The notes: generated by a model not told the origin, from the letters alone. DNA of 64,000 nucleotides from Cladopsammia gracilis (GCA_022457155.1 JAJGOT010000288.1:185001-249000), one strand, 5' to 3'; numbered from the stretch's first letter, positions 32,852 through 45,448 are shown. Numbers and translations are program-made.

Positions 32852-33211
32852 CTAAAAATAGGAATGATAAATTCAAGACTGATGCTGACACACGGGCTGG
32901 ATTCAGATAGAACAGTTGTTTATTACTTAACGCTTAATTCTTTAAGCTACAGTTTACTCTCTTTCAGGGACCACTCCAAACATGATGATCTCCCTTTAGT
33001 AACTATATCAATGAACCCCATTTGAAACACTTCTTAATTGGATGCTGTATTAGGACTCCACCATCCCATGCTGTGACATGCTGAACATTACAGAACAGTA
33101 CAAAAGTTATAGGAGAAAAATGGGATATGTGGTATCTACATGTACCTGATAATGAGGTCCTCAGTACCAACAGTACTGGTGGGTAATGACCAGGTTGTAG
33201 CTTGGGTGTGG

Positions 33212-33716
33212 GTTGTCCCTGCCTGCTAGAACTCATTCCACTCCTTGTATATTGTTTTGTCCCTGCCTGCTAGAACTCATTCCACTCCTTGTATATTGTT
33301 TTGTCCCTGCCTGCTATAACTCATTCCACTCCTTGCATATTGTTTTGTCCCTGCCTGCTATAACTCATTCCACTCCTTGCATATTGTTTTGTCCCTGTCT
33401 GTTATAACTCATTCCACACCTTGCATATTGTTTTGTCCCTGCCTGCTATAACTCATTCCACTCCTTGCATATTGTTTTGTCCCTGTCTGCTATAACTCAT
33501 TCCACTCCTTGCATATTGTTTTGTCCCTGCCTGCTATAACTCATTCAACTCCTTGGATATTGTTTTGTCCCTGTCTGCTATAACTCATTCCACACCTTGC
33601 ATATTGTTTTGTCCCTGTCTGCTATAACTCATTCCACCCCTTGCATATTGTTTTGTCCCTGCCTGCTATAACTCATTCCACTCCTTACATATTGTTTTGT
33701 CCCTGCCTGCTATAAC
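33212..33716. repeat. 44-bp satellite, block 1
   Basis: About 11 units of 'attgttttgtccctgcctgc' plus 'tataactcattccactccttgcat'-type sequence, 44 bp long, with C/T and other point variants. It begins abruptly at 'gggttgtccctgcc' and breaks off at 'tgctataac' where a LINE begins. Confidence 0.93.
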
Positions 33717-34613
33717 CTTTTATTTTTGATTGTTATTGATTGGATCATGCGTGAGACCATAAAAGGCAAGAAGAGAGGGCTGCAGTGGTCATTGACAGAG
33801 CAGCTTGAGGACATTGACTATGCAGATGACATCGCCTTAATTTCGCAACGCCACATAGACATGAAGCAGAAGCTTCTCCAGCTTGACGAAGAAGCCAGGA
33901 AGACTGGACTGAAGATCAACGTGAAAAAAACAAAGAGTCTGAGGCTCAACCACACGAGCGAAGCTACATTCACCATTCGGCAGGACACCATCGAGGAAGT
34001 TCAAGACTTTGCCTACCTGGGCAGCACTGTGTCCACAGAAGGCGGAACTGATCAGGACATTCGCATTCGGATAGGAAAAGCTGCAGGAGTCTTCAATACC
34101 CTTTGACTCATCTGGCAATCAACAAAGCTGTCCCTCAACACGAAGCTTCGTATCTACAACTCCAGTGTAAAAAGCGTCCTTCTATACGACTGTGAAACTT
34201 GGAGAGTGCTGAAGTCATCGATGGCCAAGATACAAGTCTTTGTGAACCGCTGCCTCTGCCAGATCCTGGGAGTGCAGTGGTACAACAGGCTGAGTAATGA
34301 AGAGCTGTGGAGAAGCACATCCCAGGAGCCAATCGAGCAACAGATCAAGAGACGCAAGTGGCGTTCGCTTAGACATACGCTAAGGAAACCTGCAGACAAT
34401 GTCACACGAAGAGGGCTACGGTGGACACCTTAAGGGAAGCACAAACGAGGACGGCCGAAGACCACCTGGTGGCGCTCAACTGAAGCCGAAGCGAAGACTG
34501 TTGGCCTGACGTGGGGACAGCTTGAGCGGAGGGCCCAGGACAGGAGGGGATGGCGAACTCTGGTGGACGACCTATGTTCCGTACGGAACGACAGGAATTA
34601 ATGTAATGTAATT
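33717..34613 (+). pseudogene. 5'-truncated LINE, RT C-terminal part, copy 1
   Basis: Encodes the end of a non-LTR reverse transcriptase: LEDIDYADDIALISQRHIDM (YADD catalytic pair), KINVKKTKSLRLNH, VQDFAYLGSTVSTEGG, LLYDCETWRVLK, then HKRGRPKTTWWRSTEAEAKT and LCSVRNDRN. It is interrupted by stops near 34105 and 34430 and ends with a short (taatg)-like tail at 34597-34610, as LINE 3' ends do. Clade not assigned (RTE- or CR1-like). It lies inside the 44-bp satellite. Confidence 0.88.
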
Positions 34614-35232
34614 TATATTGTTTTGTCCCTGCCTGCTATAACTCATTCCACTCCTTGTATATTGTTTTGTCCCTGTCTGCTATAACTCATTCCACACCTT
34701 GCATATTGTTTTGTCCCTGCCTGCTATAACTCATTCCACTCCTTGTATATTGTTTTGTCCCTGTCTGCTAACTCATTCCACTCCTTGCATATTGTTTTGT
34801 CCCTGTCTGCTATACCTCACTCCACTCCTTGCATATTGTTTTGTCCCTGTCTGCTATAACTCATTCCACTCCTTGTATATCGTTTTGTCCCTGTCTGCTA
34901 TAACTCATTCCACACCTTGCATATTGTTTTGTCCCTGCCTGCTATAACTCATTCCACTCCTTGTATATTGTTTTGTCCCTGCCTGCTATAACTCATTCCA
35001 CTCCTTGTATATTGTTTTGTCCCTGTCTGCTATAACTCATTCCACTCCTTGCATATTGTTTTGTCCCTGCCTGCTATAACTCATTCAACTCCTTGTATAT
35101 TGTTTTGTCCCTGTCTGCTATAACTCATTCCACTCCTTGCATATTGTTTTGTCCCTGTCTGCTATAACTCATTCCACTCCTTGCATATTGTTTTGTCCCT
35201 GTCTGCTATAATTCATTCCACTCCTTGCATAT
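34614..35232. repeat. 44-bp satellite, block 2
   Basis: About 14 units following the LINE tail, ending at 'cttgcatatt' before 'cataagttaaaaataaac', a border identical to that at 41170. Confidence 0.93.
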
Positions 35233-35837
35233 TCATAAGTTAAAAATAAACTCTCAGATGCTCAAGTCAGTCAGCTACACATACATGAATGTATACGTAT
35301 GTCTATCAGTTTGGTTGTAATTGTAAAGTACGTGTCTTAGTGTGGTTAGACGCAGTAATTTACAGTCTTTATTATACATGTATAAACTATTTTATAGGGA
35401 TTTCTAGCACTGAGAAAAATTGAAACGGAAACACATACATGTACACTTTTTTTTCTAGATTGTTTTCTTCTTTTAGATCAAAATGTTAAAGGTTGTAACA
35501 CCGAGGCCTGTTGTGCTTAATGTTGTTGATACATGTACTTTGAATGTAATGTACTGGTAGGAAAAAAACTCTTCATAATCTTAGTTACCACTCCAAATGT
35601 AATCATTTCCTTCCAGTGACTTTTGCACCTACGTTGACTGCTCATAGAGTTTGTTAACTAAAACAGCAATTCTGAATTCACCTTCTTTCCCTCTGGATTT
35701 TAGTATTAATCAATCACTAAATCTAGTAATGGTATCCCCAAAACGTTTTGAAGTTTGGTCAACACTCAGGCATTTTGTTAACTTGAAGTTAACTAGTTGC
35801 AGTACATGTACTGCAGGCATAATATCAAAGTTCATAC

Positions 35838-35931
35838 CTTGAAAATGTTTCTTCCTGATCCTATGAGTCCAGCTTCTTTTATCCATTCCTTTCCTTCCCA
35901 CTTCCATTGACTGACTTTATATGAAGGGTAT
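35838..35931 (-). CDS. WKWEG exon-like module, right cluster, type I, open
   Basis: A 94 bp open copy encoding QWKWEGKEWIKEAGLIGSG and ending GRNIFK, with acceptor and donor as in the copy at 32758. This version has the full W-K-W-E-G-K string shared with the left-cluster exons. Confidence 0.4.
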
Positions 35932-36716
35932 CTAAAAATAGGAATGATAAATTAAAGACTGATGCTGACACACAAGCTGGATTCAGACACAATGTAACTA
36001 CAGTGTAACTACAGTTAGTTGTATATCACTTAACACTTTTATTCTTTAAGCTCCAATATCGGCATGCACATTCTACTTACTGCTCTTCATAATTATACAT
36101 GTACAGTTTACTCTCCCTCAGGGACCACTCCAAACATGACCATTTCCCTTCAGTGACTATATCAATGAATCCCATTTGAAACACTTCTTAATTGGATGCT
36201 GTATTAGGACTCCACCACCCCATGCTGTGACATGCCGAACATCACAGTACAGTATAAATGTTATAGAAGAAAAAAAACATGTTAAGTGTTTCGAAACTTG
36301 GGCTAATGGGATATGGGATATGTGGTATCTACATGTACCTGACAATGAGGTCCTCGGTACCAACAGTACTGGTGGATAAAGCCCACATTGTAGCTTGGGT
36401 GTGGGTTGATGTGGAACATGGATTAGAAATGGTGCAATGTATTCATCACAAAACCTGCCGTGTTGAAGATCTCAGAGGAACTATGTTTTAGTGGTGCCAG
36501 TTACGATGATTCAAGACTGCACAGCTGGAAAAGAATAGTTTTACATAATTACTGTATATCCATCTGTTTTCATTTTTGTTAGTGACAAAGAAACCTGACT
36601 TGATCAAATGTTGCTAGGGAATGTTGTGCAGATAATTTAAATTTGTATTCCATCCTTAAAATGTCTTCTCTCTAAGTTGATACTTTGAATGTTCTGCACA
36701 ATATTTTAGTTGTTAC

Positions 36717-36819
36717 CTTTACAGTGTTTCCTCCTGATCCTGTGAGTCCAGCTTTTCTTTGATCCATTTCTCTTTTTTCCACTTACAAGTATGATTGACT
36801 GACTTGATATGAAGGGCAC
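36717..36819 (-). pseudogene. WKWEG exon-like module, right cluster, type II
   Basis: A 103 bp type II copy, almost identical to 31849-31951, including the disabling changes. Confidence 0.35.
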
Positions 36820-37623
36820 CTAAAACTATAAAATGATAACAAGATGCTGAAAGAAAGGCTAGACTCTTTAAAAGCACCAATATCAGCATGCGCATTCTAT
36901 TTACACCTCTTCATAATTTTAGTAGCTACTCCAAATGTAATTATTTCCTTTCAGTGACCTTTGCACGTGTTGGCTGCTCATATCCGCGTTTGTTAACTAA
37001 AACAGCAATTCTGAATTTTAGTATTAAGTAATGATCTGCATAAGAAGGATAGCGCCAATGGCCATGCACGATGGAATGTCAACTTTTTTCATTGTTACAA
37101 CTGGTGATCTCATTGGCCTAGACTCAAAAACTGCTAAAAAGTTAGGGTTCAAGGTGCATTTTGTCTAATTTCTGTAAGGTTTCAAGTAATTTGAGACCCA
37201 ATCGCAGAACATGCAAGTTTTAAAAGATATTCTATTTAGAGAACTTCATCAAAAAAGCAAAATTATTAGCTATAATAATTATTGTCTTCTGCTATTCTGA
37301 TTGGTTAAGCACAAACATTTCCTTAAGTTAATTTAATGCAAATGGATTTTCTTTATTTTTATAGTGAATATAATTATGAACCATCAGCCCCTCCTCTATT
37401 CTTGAATCCGAAGATATTCTATGTGGGAAAAAGCCAATGCCACAGAACAATAAAGTTTGCTTTTGTTCTTATGTGGAGCATTACTTAATCAATTAGCGCA
37501 AACAATCAATAAATCTAGCACTGGTATCCCAAAACTTTAGAAGTTTGGTCAACAGGTATTTTATTAACTTGAAGTTAACTAGTAACAGTACATGTACTGC
37601 AGGCATAATATCAAAGTTCATAC

Positions 37624-37717
37624 CTTTACAATGTTTCTTCCTGATCCTATGAGTCCAGCTTCTTTTATCCATTCCTCTCCTTTCCACTTCCATTGACTGA
37701 CTTTATATGAAGGGTAT
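37624..37717 (-). CDS. WKWEG exon-like module, right cluster, type I, open
   Basis: A 94 bp open copy, identical by eye to the one at 32758, as expected from segment duplication. Same splice borders. Confidence 0.4.
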
Positions 37718-38077
37718 CTAAAAATAGGAATGATAAATTCAAGACTGATGCTGACACACGGGCTGGATTCAGATAGAACAGTTGTTTATTACTTAACACT
37801 TAATTCTTTAAGCTACAGTTTACTCCCTTTCAGGGACCACTCCAAACATGATGATCTCCCTTTAGTAACTATATCAATGAACCCCATTTGAAACACTTCT
37901 AAATTGGATGCTGTATTAGGACTCCACCACCCCATGCTGTGACATGCTGAACATTACAGAACAGTACAAAAGTTATCGGAGAAAAATGGGATATGTGGTA
38001 TCTACATGTACCTGATAATGAGGTCCTCAGTACCAACAGTACTGGTGGGTAATAACCAGGTTGTAGCTTGGGTGTGG

Positions 38078-39292
38078 GTTGTCCCTGCCTGCTAGAACTC
38101 ATTCCACTCCTTGTATATTGTTTTGTCCCTGCCTGCTATAACTTATTCCACTCCTTGCATATTGTTTTGTCCCTGCCTGCTATAACTCATTCCACTCCTT
38201 GCATATTGTTTTGTCCCTGCCTGCTTTAACTCATTCCACTCCTTGCATATTGTTTTGTCCCTGTCTGCTATAACTCATTCCACTCCTTGCATATTGTTTT
38301 GTCCCTGCCTGCTATAACTCATTCCACTCCTTACATATTGTTTTGTCCCCGCCTGCTATAACTCATTCCGCTCCTTGCATAATTGTTTTGTCCCTGTCTG
38401 CTATAACTCATTCCACTCCTTGCATATTGTTTTGTCCCTGCCTGCTATAACTCATTCCACTCCTTGCATATTGTTTTGTCCCTGCCTGCTTTAACTCATT
38501 CCACTCCTTGCATATTGTTTTGTCCCTGCCTGCTATAACTCATTCCACTCCTTGTATATTGTTTTGTCCCTGCCTGCTATAACTCATTCCGCTCCTTGCA
38601 TAATTGTTTTGTCCCTGTCTGCTATAACTCATTCCACTCCTTGCATATTGTTTTGTCCCTGTCTGCTATAACTCATTCCACTCCTTGCATATTGTTTTGT
38701 CCCTGCCTGCTATAACTCATTCCACTCCTTGCATATTGTTTTGTCCCTGCCTGCTATAACTCATTCCACTCCTTGCATATTGTTTTGTCCCTGCCTGCTA
38801 TAACTCATTCCACCCCTTGCATAATATTGTTTTGTCCCTGTCTGCTATAACTCATCCCACTCCTTGCATATTGTTTTGTCCCTGCCTGCTATAACTCATT
38901 CCACTCCTTGCATATTGTTTTGTCCCTGCCTGCTATAACTCATCCCACCCCTTGCATATTGTTTTGTCCCTGTCTGCTATAACTCATTTCACTCCTTGCA
39001 TATTGTTTTGTCCCTGCCTGCTATAACTCATTCCACTCCTTGCATATTGTTTTGTCCCTGTCTGCTATAACTCATTCCACTCCTTGCATATTGTTTTGTC
39101 CCTGCCTGCTATAACTCATTCCACTCCTTGCATATTGTTTTGTCCCTGTCTGCTATAACTCATTCCACTCCTTGCATATTGTTTTGTCCCTGTCTGCTAT
39201 AACTCATTCCACCCCTTGCATATTGTTTTGTCCCTGCCTGCTATAACTCATTCCACTCCTTGCATATTGTTTTGTCCCTGCCTGCTATAACC
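38078..39292. repeat. 44-bp satellite, block 3
   Basis: About 27 units, starting and ending at the same phase as block 1 but more than twice as long. Contains repeated sub-patterns such as 'cataattgttttg' variants (near 38380 and 38600) that suggest duplication of several units at once. Confidence 0.93.
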
Positions 39293-40188
39293 TTTTATTT
39301 TTGATTGTTATTGATTGGATCATGCGTGAGACCATAAAAGGCAAGAAGAGAGGGCTGCAGTGGTCATTGACAGAGCAGCTTGAGGACATTGACTATGCAG
39401 ACGACATCGCCTTAATTTCGTAACGCCACATAGACATGAAGCAGAAGCTTCTCCAGCTTGATGAAGAAGCCAGGAAGACTGGACTGAAGATCAACGTGAA
39501 AAAAACAAAGAGTCTGAGGCTCAACCACACGAGCGAAGCTACATTCACCATTCGGCAGGACAAGATCGAGGAAGTTCAAGACTTTGCCTACCTGGGCAGC
39601 ACTGTGTCCACAGAAGGTGGAACTGATCAGGACATTCACATTCGGATAGGAAAAGCTGCAGGAGTCTTCAATACCCTTTGACTCATCTGGCAATCAACAA
39701 AGCTGTCCCTCAACACGAAGCTTCGTATCTACAACTCCAGTGTGAAAAGCGTCCTTCTATACGGCTGTGAAACTTGGAGAGTGCTGAAGTCATCAATGGC
39801 CAAGATACAAGTCTTTGTGAACCGCCGCCTCTGCCAGATCCTGGGAGTGCGGTGGTACGACAGGCTGAGTAATGAAGAGCTGCGGAGAAGCACATCCCAG
39901 GAGCCAATCGAGCAACAGATCAAGAGACGCAAGTGGCGTTCGCTTGGACATAGGCTAAGGAAACCTGCAGACAACGTCACACGAAGAGGGCTACAGTGGA
40001 CACCCCAAGGGAAGCACAAACGAGGACGGCCGAAGACCACCTGGTGGCGCTCAACTGAAGCCGAAGCGAAGACCGTTGGCCTGACGTGGGGACAGCTTGA
40101 GCGGAAGGCCCAGGACAGGAAGGGATGGCGAACTCTGGTGGTCGACCTATGTTCCGTACGGAACGACAGGAATTAATGTAATGTAATT
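39293..40188 (+). pseudogene. 5'-truncated LINE, RT C-terminal part, copy 2
   Basis: Co-linear with 33717-34613 with about 20 substitutions. It shares the TGA after FNTL (39679-39681) but lacks the later TAA: the frame at 39742-40176 is open through HKRGRPKTTWWRSTEAEAKT to NDRN. A private stop occurs near 39421. The shared insertion point and shared stop show it was dead before the segment duplicated. Confidence 0.88.
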
Positions 40189-41170
40189 TATATTGTTTTG
40201 TCCCTGCCCTCTATAACTCATTACACTCCTTGCATATTGTTTTGTCCCTGCTTGCTATAACTCATTCCACTCCTTGCATATTGTTTTGTCCCTGCCTGCT
40301 ATAACTCATTCCACTCCTTGCATATTGTTTTGTCCCTGTCTGCTATAACTCATTCCACTCCTTGCATTTTGTTTTGTCCCTGTCTGCTATAACTCATTCC
40401 ACTCCTTGCATATTGTTTTGTCCCTGCCTGCTATAACTCATTCCACTCCTTGCATTTTGTTTTGTCCCTGTCTGCTATAACTCATTCCACTCCTTGCATA
40501 TTGTTTTGTCCCTGCCTGCTATAACTCATTCCACTCCTTGCATATTGTTTTGTCCCTGCCTGCTATAACTCATTCCACTCCTTGCATATTGTTTTGTCCC
40601 TGCCTGCTAAAACTCATTCCACTCCTTGTATATTGTTTTGTCCCTGCCTGCTATAACTCATTCCACTCCTTGCATATTGTTTTGTCCCTGCCTGCTATAA
40701 CTCATTCCACTCCTTGCATATTGTTTTGTCCCTGCCTGCTATAACTCATTCCACTCCTTGCATATTGTTTTGTCCCTGTCTGCTATAACTCATTCCACTC
40801 CTTGCATATTGTTTTGTCCCTGCCTGCTAAAACTCATTCCACTCCTTGCATATTGTTTTGTCCCTGCCTGCTATAACTCATTCCACTCCTTGCATATTGT
40901 TTTGTCCCTGCAGGCTTGCTATAACTCATTCCACTCCTTGCATATTGTTTTGTCCCTGTCTGCTATAACTCATTCCACTCCTTGCATATTGTTTTGTCCC
41001 TGTCTGCTATAACTCATTCCACTCCTTGCATATTGTTTTGTCCCTGCCTGCTAAAACTCATTCCACTCCTTGCATATTGTTTTGTCCCTGCCTGCTATAA
41101 CTCATTCCACTCCTTGCATATTGTTTTGTCCCTGCAGGCTTGCTATAACTCATTCCACTCCTTGCATAAT
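40189..41170. repeat. 44-bp satellite, block 4
   Basis: About 22 units. A variant with 'ctgcaggcttgc' occurs twice about 220 bp apart (near 40910 and 41133), again showing block-wise duplication of five units. Confidence 0.93.
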
Positions 41171-41763
41171 CATAAGTTAAAAATAAACTCTCAGATGCTC
41201 AAGTCAGTCAGCTACACATACATGAATGTATACGTATGTCTATCAGTTTGGTTGTAATTGTAAAGTACGTGTCTTAGTGTGGTTAGATGTAGTAATTTAC
41301 AGTCTTTATTATACATGTATAAACTATTTTATAGGGATTTCCAGCACTGAGAAAAATTGAAACGGAAACACATACATGTACACTTTTTTTTCTAGATTGT
41401 TTTCTTCTTTTAGATCAAAATGTTAAAGGTTGTAACACCGAGGCCTGTTGTGCTTAATGTTGTTGATACATGTACTTTGACTGTAATGTACTGGTAGGAA
41501 ATAAATTCTTCATAATCTTAGTTACCACTCCAAATGTAATCATTTCCCTCCAGTGACCTTTGCACCTATGTTGACTGCTCATAGAGTTTGTTAACTAAAA
41601 CAGCAATTCTGAATTCACCTTCTTTCCCTCTGGATTTTAGTATTAATCAATCACTAAATCTAGTAATGGTATCCCCAAAACTTTAAAAGTTTGGTCAACA
41701 CTCAAGCATTTTGTTAACTTGAAGTAAACTAGTTTACTGCAAGCAAAATATCAAAGTTCATAC

Positions 41764-41857
41764 CTTGAAAATGTTTCTTCCTGATCCTATGAGTCCAGCT
41801 TCTTTTATCCATGCCTTTCCTTCCCACTTCCATTGACTGACTTTATATGAAGGGTAT
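41764..41857 (-). CDS. WKWEG exon-like module, right cluster, type I, open
   Basis: A 94 bp open copy encoding QWKWEGKAWIKEAGLIGSG with the usual borders. One E-to-A change against the copy at 35838. Confidence 0.4.
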
Positions 41858-42545
41858 CTAAAAAGAGAAATGATAAATTAAAGACTTATGCTGACACACA
41901 GGCTGGATTCAGATACAATGTAACTACAGTGTAACTACAGTTAGTTGATGTATATTACTTAACACTTTATTCTTCAAGCTCCAATATCAACATGCACATT
42001 CTACTTACTGCTCTTATGTACATGTACACATGTTGTAAACAGATGTATCTTGGCCGAATTTGTAGATAAGCAGTCTGTTATCGGCTGAAGATCAACAGGT
42101 CACATTTCGATGAACTAAGTGTCATGATTTTTTGAACTTTACAACATACAGTTTACTCTCTTTCAGGGACCACTCCAAACATGACCATTTCCCTTTAGTG
42201 ACTATATCAATGAATCCCATTTGAAACACTTCTTAATTGGATGCTGTATTAGGACTCAACCAGCCCATGCTGTGACATGCTGAACATTACAGTACAGTAT
42301 AAATGTTATAGGAGAAAAAGCATGTTAAGTGTTTTGAAACTTGGGATAAACATGGGATATGTGGTATCTACATGTACATGTACCTGATAATGAGGTCGTC
42401 AGCAACAACAGTACCAGTGGGTAATGTCATGTATTCATCACAAAACCTGCCGTGTTGAACATCTCAGAGGAAGTATGTTTTAATGGTGCCAGTTACGATG
42501 ATTCAAGACTGCACAGCTGGAAAAGAATAGTTTTACATTTTTATA

Positions 42546-43310
42546 TCAGTCTGTTTTAAATTCAGTCTGTTAAAGTGGAAAATAAAACTTGGTGATGTTT
42601 ATGTACACAGAACAAAATTAAAATGATCACTGTATGTATATAGGTGCCATGCTGGTTTTCCTCAAAGCTTTGGACATGCTGACTTGTGTCAGTAGCAGAA
42701 ATTGCAGAAACCAACATAGACTGTGTTCAGCAACCTTAAACATTAACAATAATTTACTAGTAATAACCAACGGTTAGGAAGTGCGGGCGAGGACAATGCA
42801 TTGTGCTTTTGGGTTAATAAAAATGTAACAGAGGTGTACTAAGTTGTAATCAGTGGCGCATTGAGATTAATTCTAAAATAGGGGCGTTATACATTTTGGC
42901 TCTTTGGGTAATGAAATATTTTGGGGCCCAAAAGGAAAAAATGTTTCTGCTTCGCGGGCCTTAAATATTTGCTCATAGGGGCAGCACGGCCCCCCCTGCC
43001 GCACCCCCCTTTTCCTCCTCTTTATTTGCCGCTTATAATTCATTTGCCAGAAAGTGTATGTGGAGGTGCTGCACAGAGTGATTTTACTAAACCTATGAAA
43101 CAGTCACTTACTCTATAACATTCCATGAGACACATATAGTTCCATTGTTTTGTTTTGTTTTGTTTTGTTATACTAATACACAGTAATTGTTTCTTGTTGT
43201 TTCACAGTGTAAATAGATTAACAATCACTCTAGGTTATAAATTGTGGGTATTGATTGAGTCAGTGAATAAACCTTAGTACGCTTATCAGACGTACTAGGG
43301 AAAAAAGAGG
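42546..43310. other. Intergenic, short repeats only
   Basis: No supported gene. Contains a (TTTTG)n microsatellite at about 43149-43171 and a C-rich stretch near 42990-43015 that may be the end of a small element. Confidence 0.4.
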
Positions 43311-43314
43311 AAAC

Positions 43315-44440
43315 ATGGTTCCCATAACGCGCATCATATGCCGTGTTAATAATAGTGTCAGAGCGGAATGCTCGGCTGGTTTGCGTCTTTCTCACCTCAA
43401 AGTCAGATCAGCTAATACTAAAGCGTTGGCAATTAAGGATTTTACTGTTGACAATGACATTGACGTGTTGGCAATAACTGAAACCTGATTGCAAGATGAA
43501 GTGGAAAGTGCCGTTGAGATGGGTACCCTGTGTCCTACCAGATATAGATTCCTTCACAACCCAAGGCTATATGCGGAGGGTGGAGGAGTTGGATTGTTGT
43601 TCAAAGACAGTCTGGAGATCAATAGTATTCTTTGTGATACTTTTGAGACCTTTGAACTCATAGTTTTCCATTTGAGGAGCCGTGTGCATCTAGAGATTTT
43701 AGTTGTTTATTGACCACCTAAATCCACTTTTGCATTGTTTTACGAAAAATTTTCATGATTATTGGAGAGTACCTTTGCTGAATACTCGGGTCATTTCTTA
43801 TTGATTGGTAACTTTAATTTTCATGTAGATGATCTCGCTGATGGATATGCTAAGAGGTTCAGTAATATACTCAGAGCCTTTGACCTAAAGCAACATGTTA
43901 AGGGTACAATACACACTGATGGTCACACCCTTGACCTTGTTATCACAAGATCTGAGGACTCCCTCATTAACTCTGGATATCTGACCACTATGCCATCCAT
44001 TGTGATCTTTGCTTGCAGAAACCCCAATTCGCCAGGAAAATCGTTGACTTTCAGAAACTGCAATCTATTGACATTGACTGTTTCTCTGAAGACATTCTTG
44101 ACTCTACATTGTTCAAACAGCCACCCTTGGACTTGAACACCTTGGTTGCTCAATACGACACTGTTCTACTGTCACTAGATAGACTGTCACTAGATAGACA
44201 TGCCCGACTGAAAACTAAGCTTGTGACTATCAGACCATCTGCCCCTTGGTACACACCAGAAGTGGCAGACGAGAAAAGGAAGAGACGGCACCTGGAGAGG
44301 AAATGGTTCACCACAGGTCAGCAGGCTGATCGTGACAAATATGTGTACTAGTGCAGCCTTCTCACCAATCTCATTGATTCCTTGAAGTCATCCTACTATA
44401 CTTCAATTGAAGCGTCTGGAGCATTACCAACCTATGTCTA
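43315..44440 (+). pseudogene. CR1/L2-like LINE endonuclease fragment
   Basis: From an ATG at 43315 the frames encode the apurinic-type endonuclease of a non-LTR element: DIDVLAITET, then GGGVGLLFKD, FLLIGNFNFHVDD, TDGHTLDLVITRSEDSL. After a frameshift near 43990 comes the linker before RT (LDSTLFKQPP, TIRPSAPWYTPEVADEKRKR). The catalytic G-D-F-N site reads GNFN, and a TGA replaces a tryptophan at 43487. A 15 bp piece encoding LSLDR is duplicated at about 44175. The RT is absent. L2/CR1-like by motif style; dead. Confidence 0.82.
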
Positions 44441-44492
44441 ATTTCAGACCTTTTTTTGTCTTTTCGCACTTATTTTCCTTCATTTTTGGCAT

Positions 44493-44870
44493 GTGACCTA
44501 CAAATTAACTTCAAAACATCATTCAGAAATTTGTATGCTGGTTTTCCCGTCATTTAAGAGAGAAAAAACGTATATAAAAACGAAATTAACTAAACTAAAC
44601 TACCTGAAGAAAGATAAGTTCTGGCCCTCTAGTGATTTGACCGTACATCCGAGCGTAGTTCCTTCCAAAACTGTACGAAACGTACTCCAAAACGACGCCA
44701 TTAAAAGCAGATTGGCCGTGAGACTATGCGACTGCAATGATCTTGACAAGTGCCAACAACCTGAACAAAAATACCGCTATTTACGCGCGCCTGGCTCACT
44801 TATCGATCGCGAGTTCGCTATGGTTAACACATCGTCCGTAGCGTGTGTATGTTTGAGGCCCGTCCAGTGA
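44493..44870 (+). other. Open stretch of 125 codons, unrecognised
   Basis: No known motif. It has a lysine-rich first half and a cysteine pair (LCDCNDLDKC). It follows the LINE fragment directly and might be host or element sequence. Base composition is like its surroundings, so chance openness cannot be excluded. Confidence 0.2.
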
Positions 44871-44899
44871 TGGAAGGACATCATTAAGTCCTGAAATCC

Positions 44900-45448
44900 G
44901 TAAGTCTCTAGCACCTCTCAAAGAAATGAGTCGTGTTTCTTGTCCCACCTTGTGTTGAAATCGCTATTTCGCGCTCGAGGTGAAAACAGACGCTGGATGG
45001 CAAGATGGAGCCGGTGGGAAAGTCTGGAATCATTTCGGATCAGAAAAGGGGCAGCGTTGTGAGTTGTGGCCCATTTGCCATCCTGTGCCGTAGTCGAAAT
45101 GCCCGATATCCAAAGTTCTTCGAGACTTATAATAAACACTATTTCAAAATAATTGGCAATTTTTCAAAGTAATTGGCACTAAAAGCTGTTGTTCATTATT
45201 GGTCATTATTTGCCATTAGAGCCAATGAGAGATGGCCTTTTTCAGGGTACAGATTTCCAATAATGTTATCTACTTAGAATTCTGTTATATCCAATGAGAG
45301 GCTTGTTATCCAATAACAAGATAATGGTGAATAATAGCAATAATGTTATTGACTAATAATTATTAGCCAAATCCACCAATGACATGTCAAAATCAAGAAT
45401 AACTTCAGGAATTAGGAATGCATTAATTGACCACAGCATTTAGAAATG
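44900..45448. other. No feature recognised
   Basis: Contains several 'ccaatgagag' and 'ttgttattg' pairs (45220-45360) but no element edges or open frames of note. Confidence 0.35.

Larger units (their letters stand above)
31696..36570. repeat. Higher-order segment 2
   Basis: Second tandem segment, with WKWEG exons at 31849 (II), 32758 (I) and 35838 (I). Between the last two lies a 44-bp satellite split by a LINE. Outside the satellite it is nearly identical to segment 3 over several kilobases, including 'gatagcgccaatggccatgc'. Confidence 0.8.
36571..42545. repeat. Higher-order segment 3
   Basis: Third tandem segment with exons at 36717 (II), 37624 (I) and 41764 (I). Same order and same LINE insertion as segment 2, but the satellite blocks are about twice as long. 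The end is less similar, with extra sequence near 42010-42130. Confidence 0.8.

Noticed and set aside
33003..33236. Minus-strand 77-codon frame and relatives at 36157 and 37899
   Set aside because: They run across module and satellite borders and are similar only because the modules are recent duplicates.
30508..36491. 85-codon plus-strand frame conserved in three modules
   Set aside because: No ATG, no splice borders, and conservation is explained by segment duplication; kept only as a low-confidence note.
40538..41257. Leucine/cysteine-rich frames in the 44-bp satellite
   Set aside because: Open only because of the satellite unit; 44 is not a multiple of three, so the three forward frames rotate through the same peptides.
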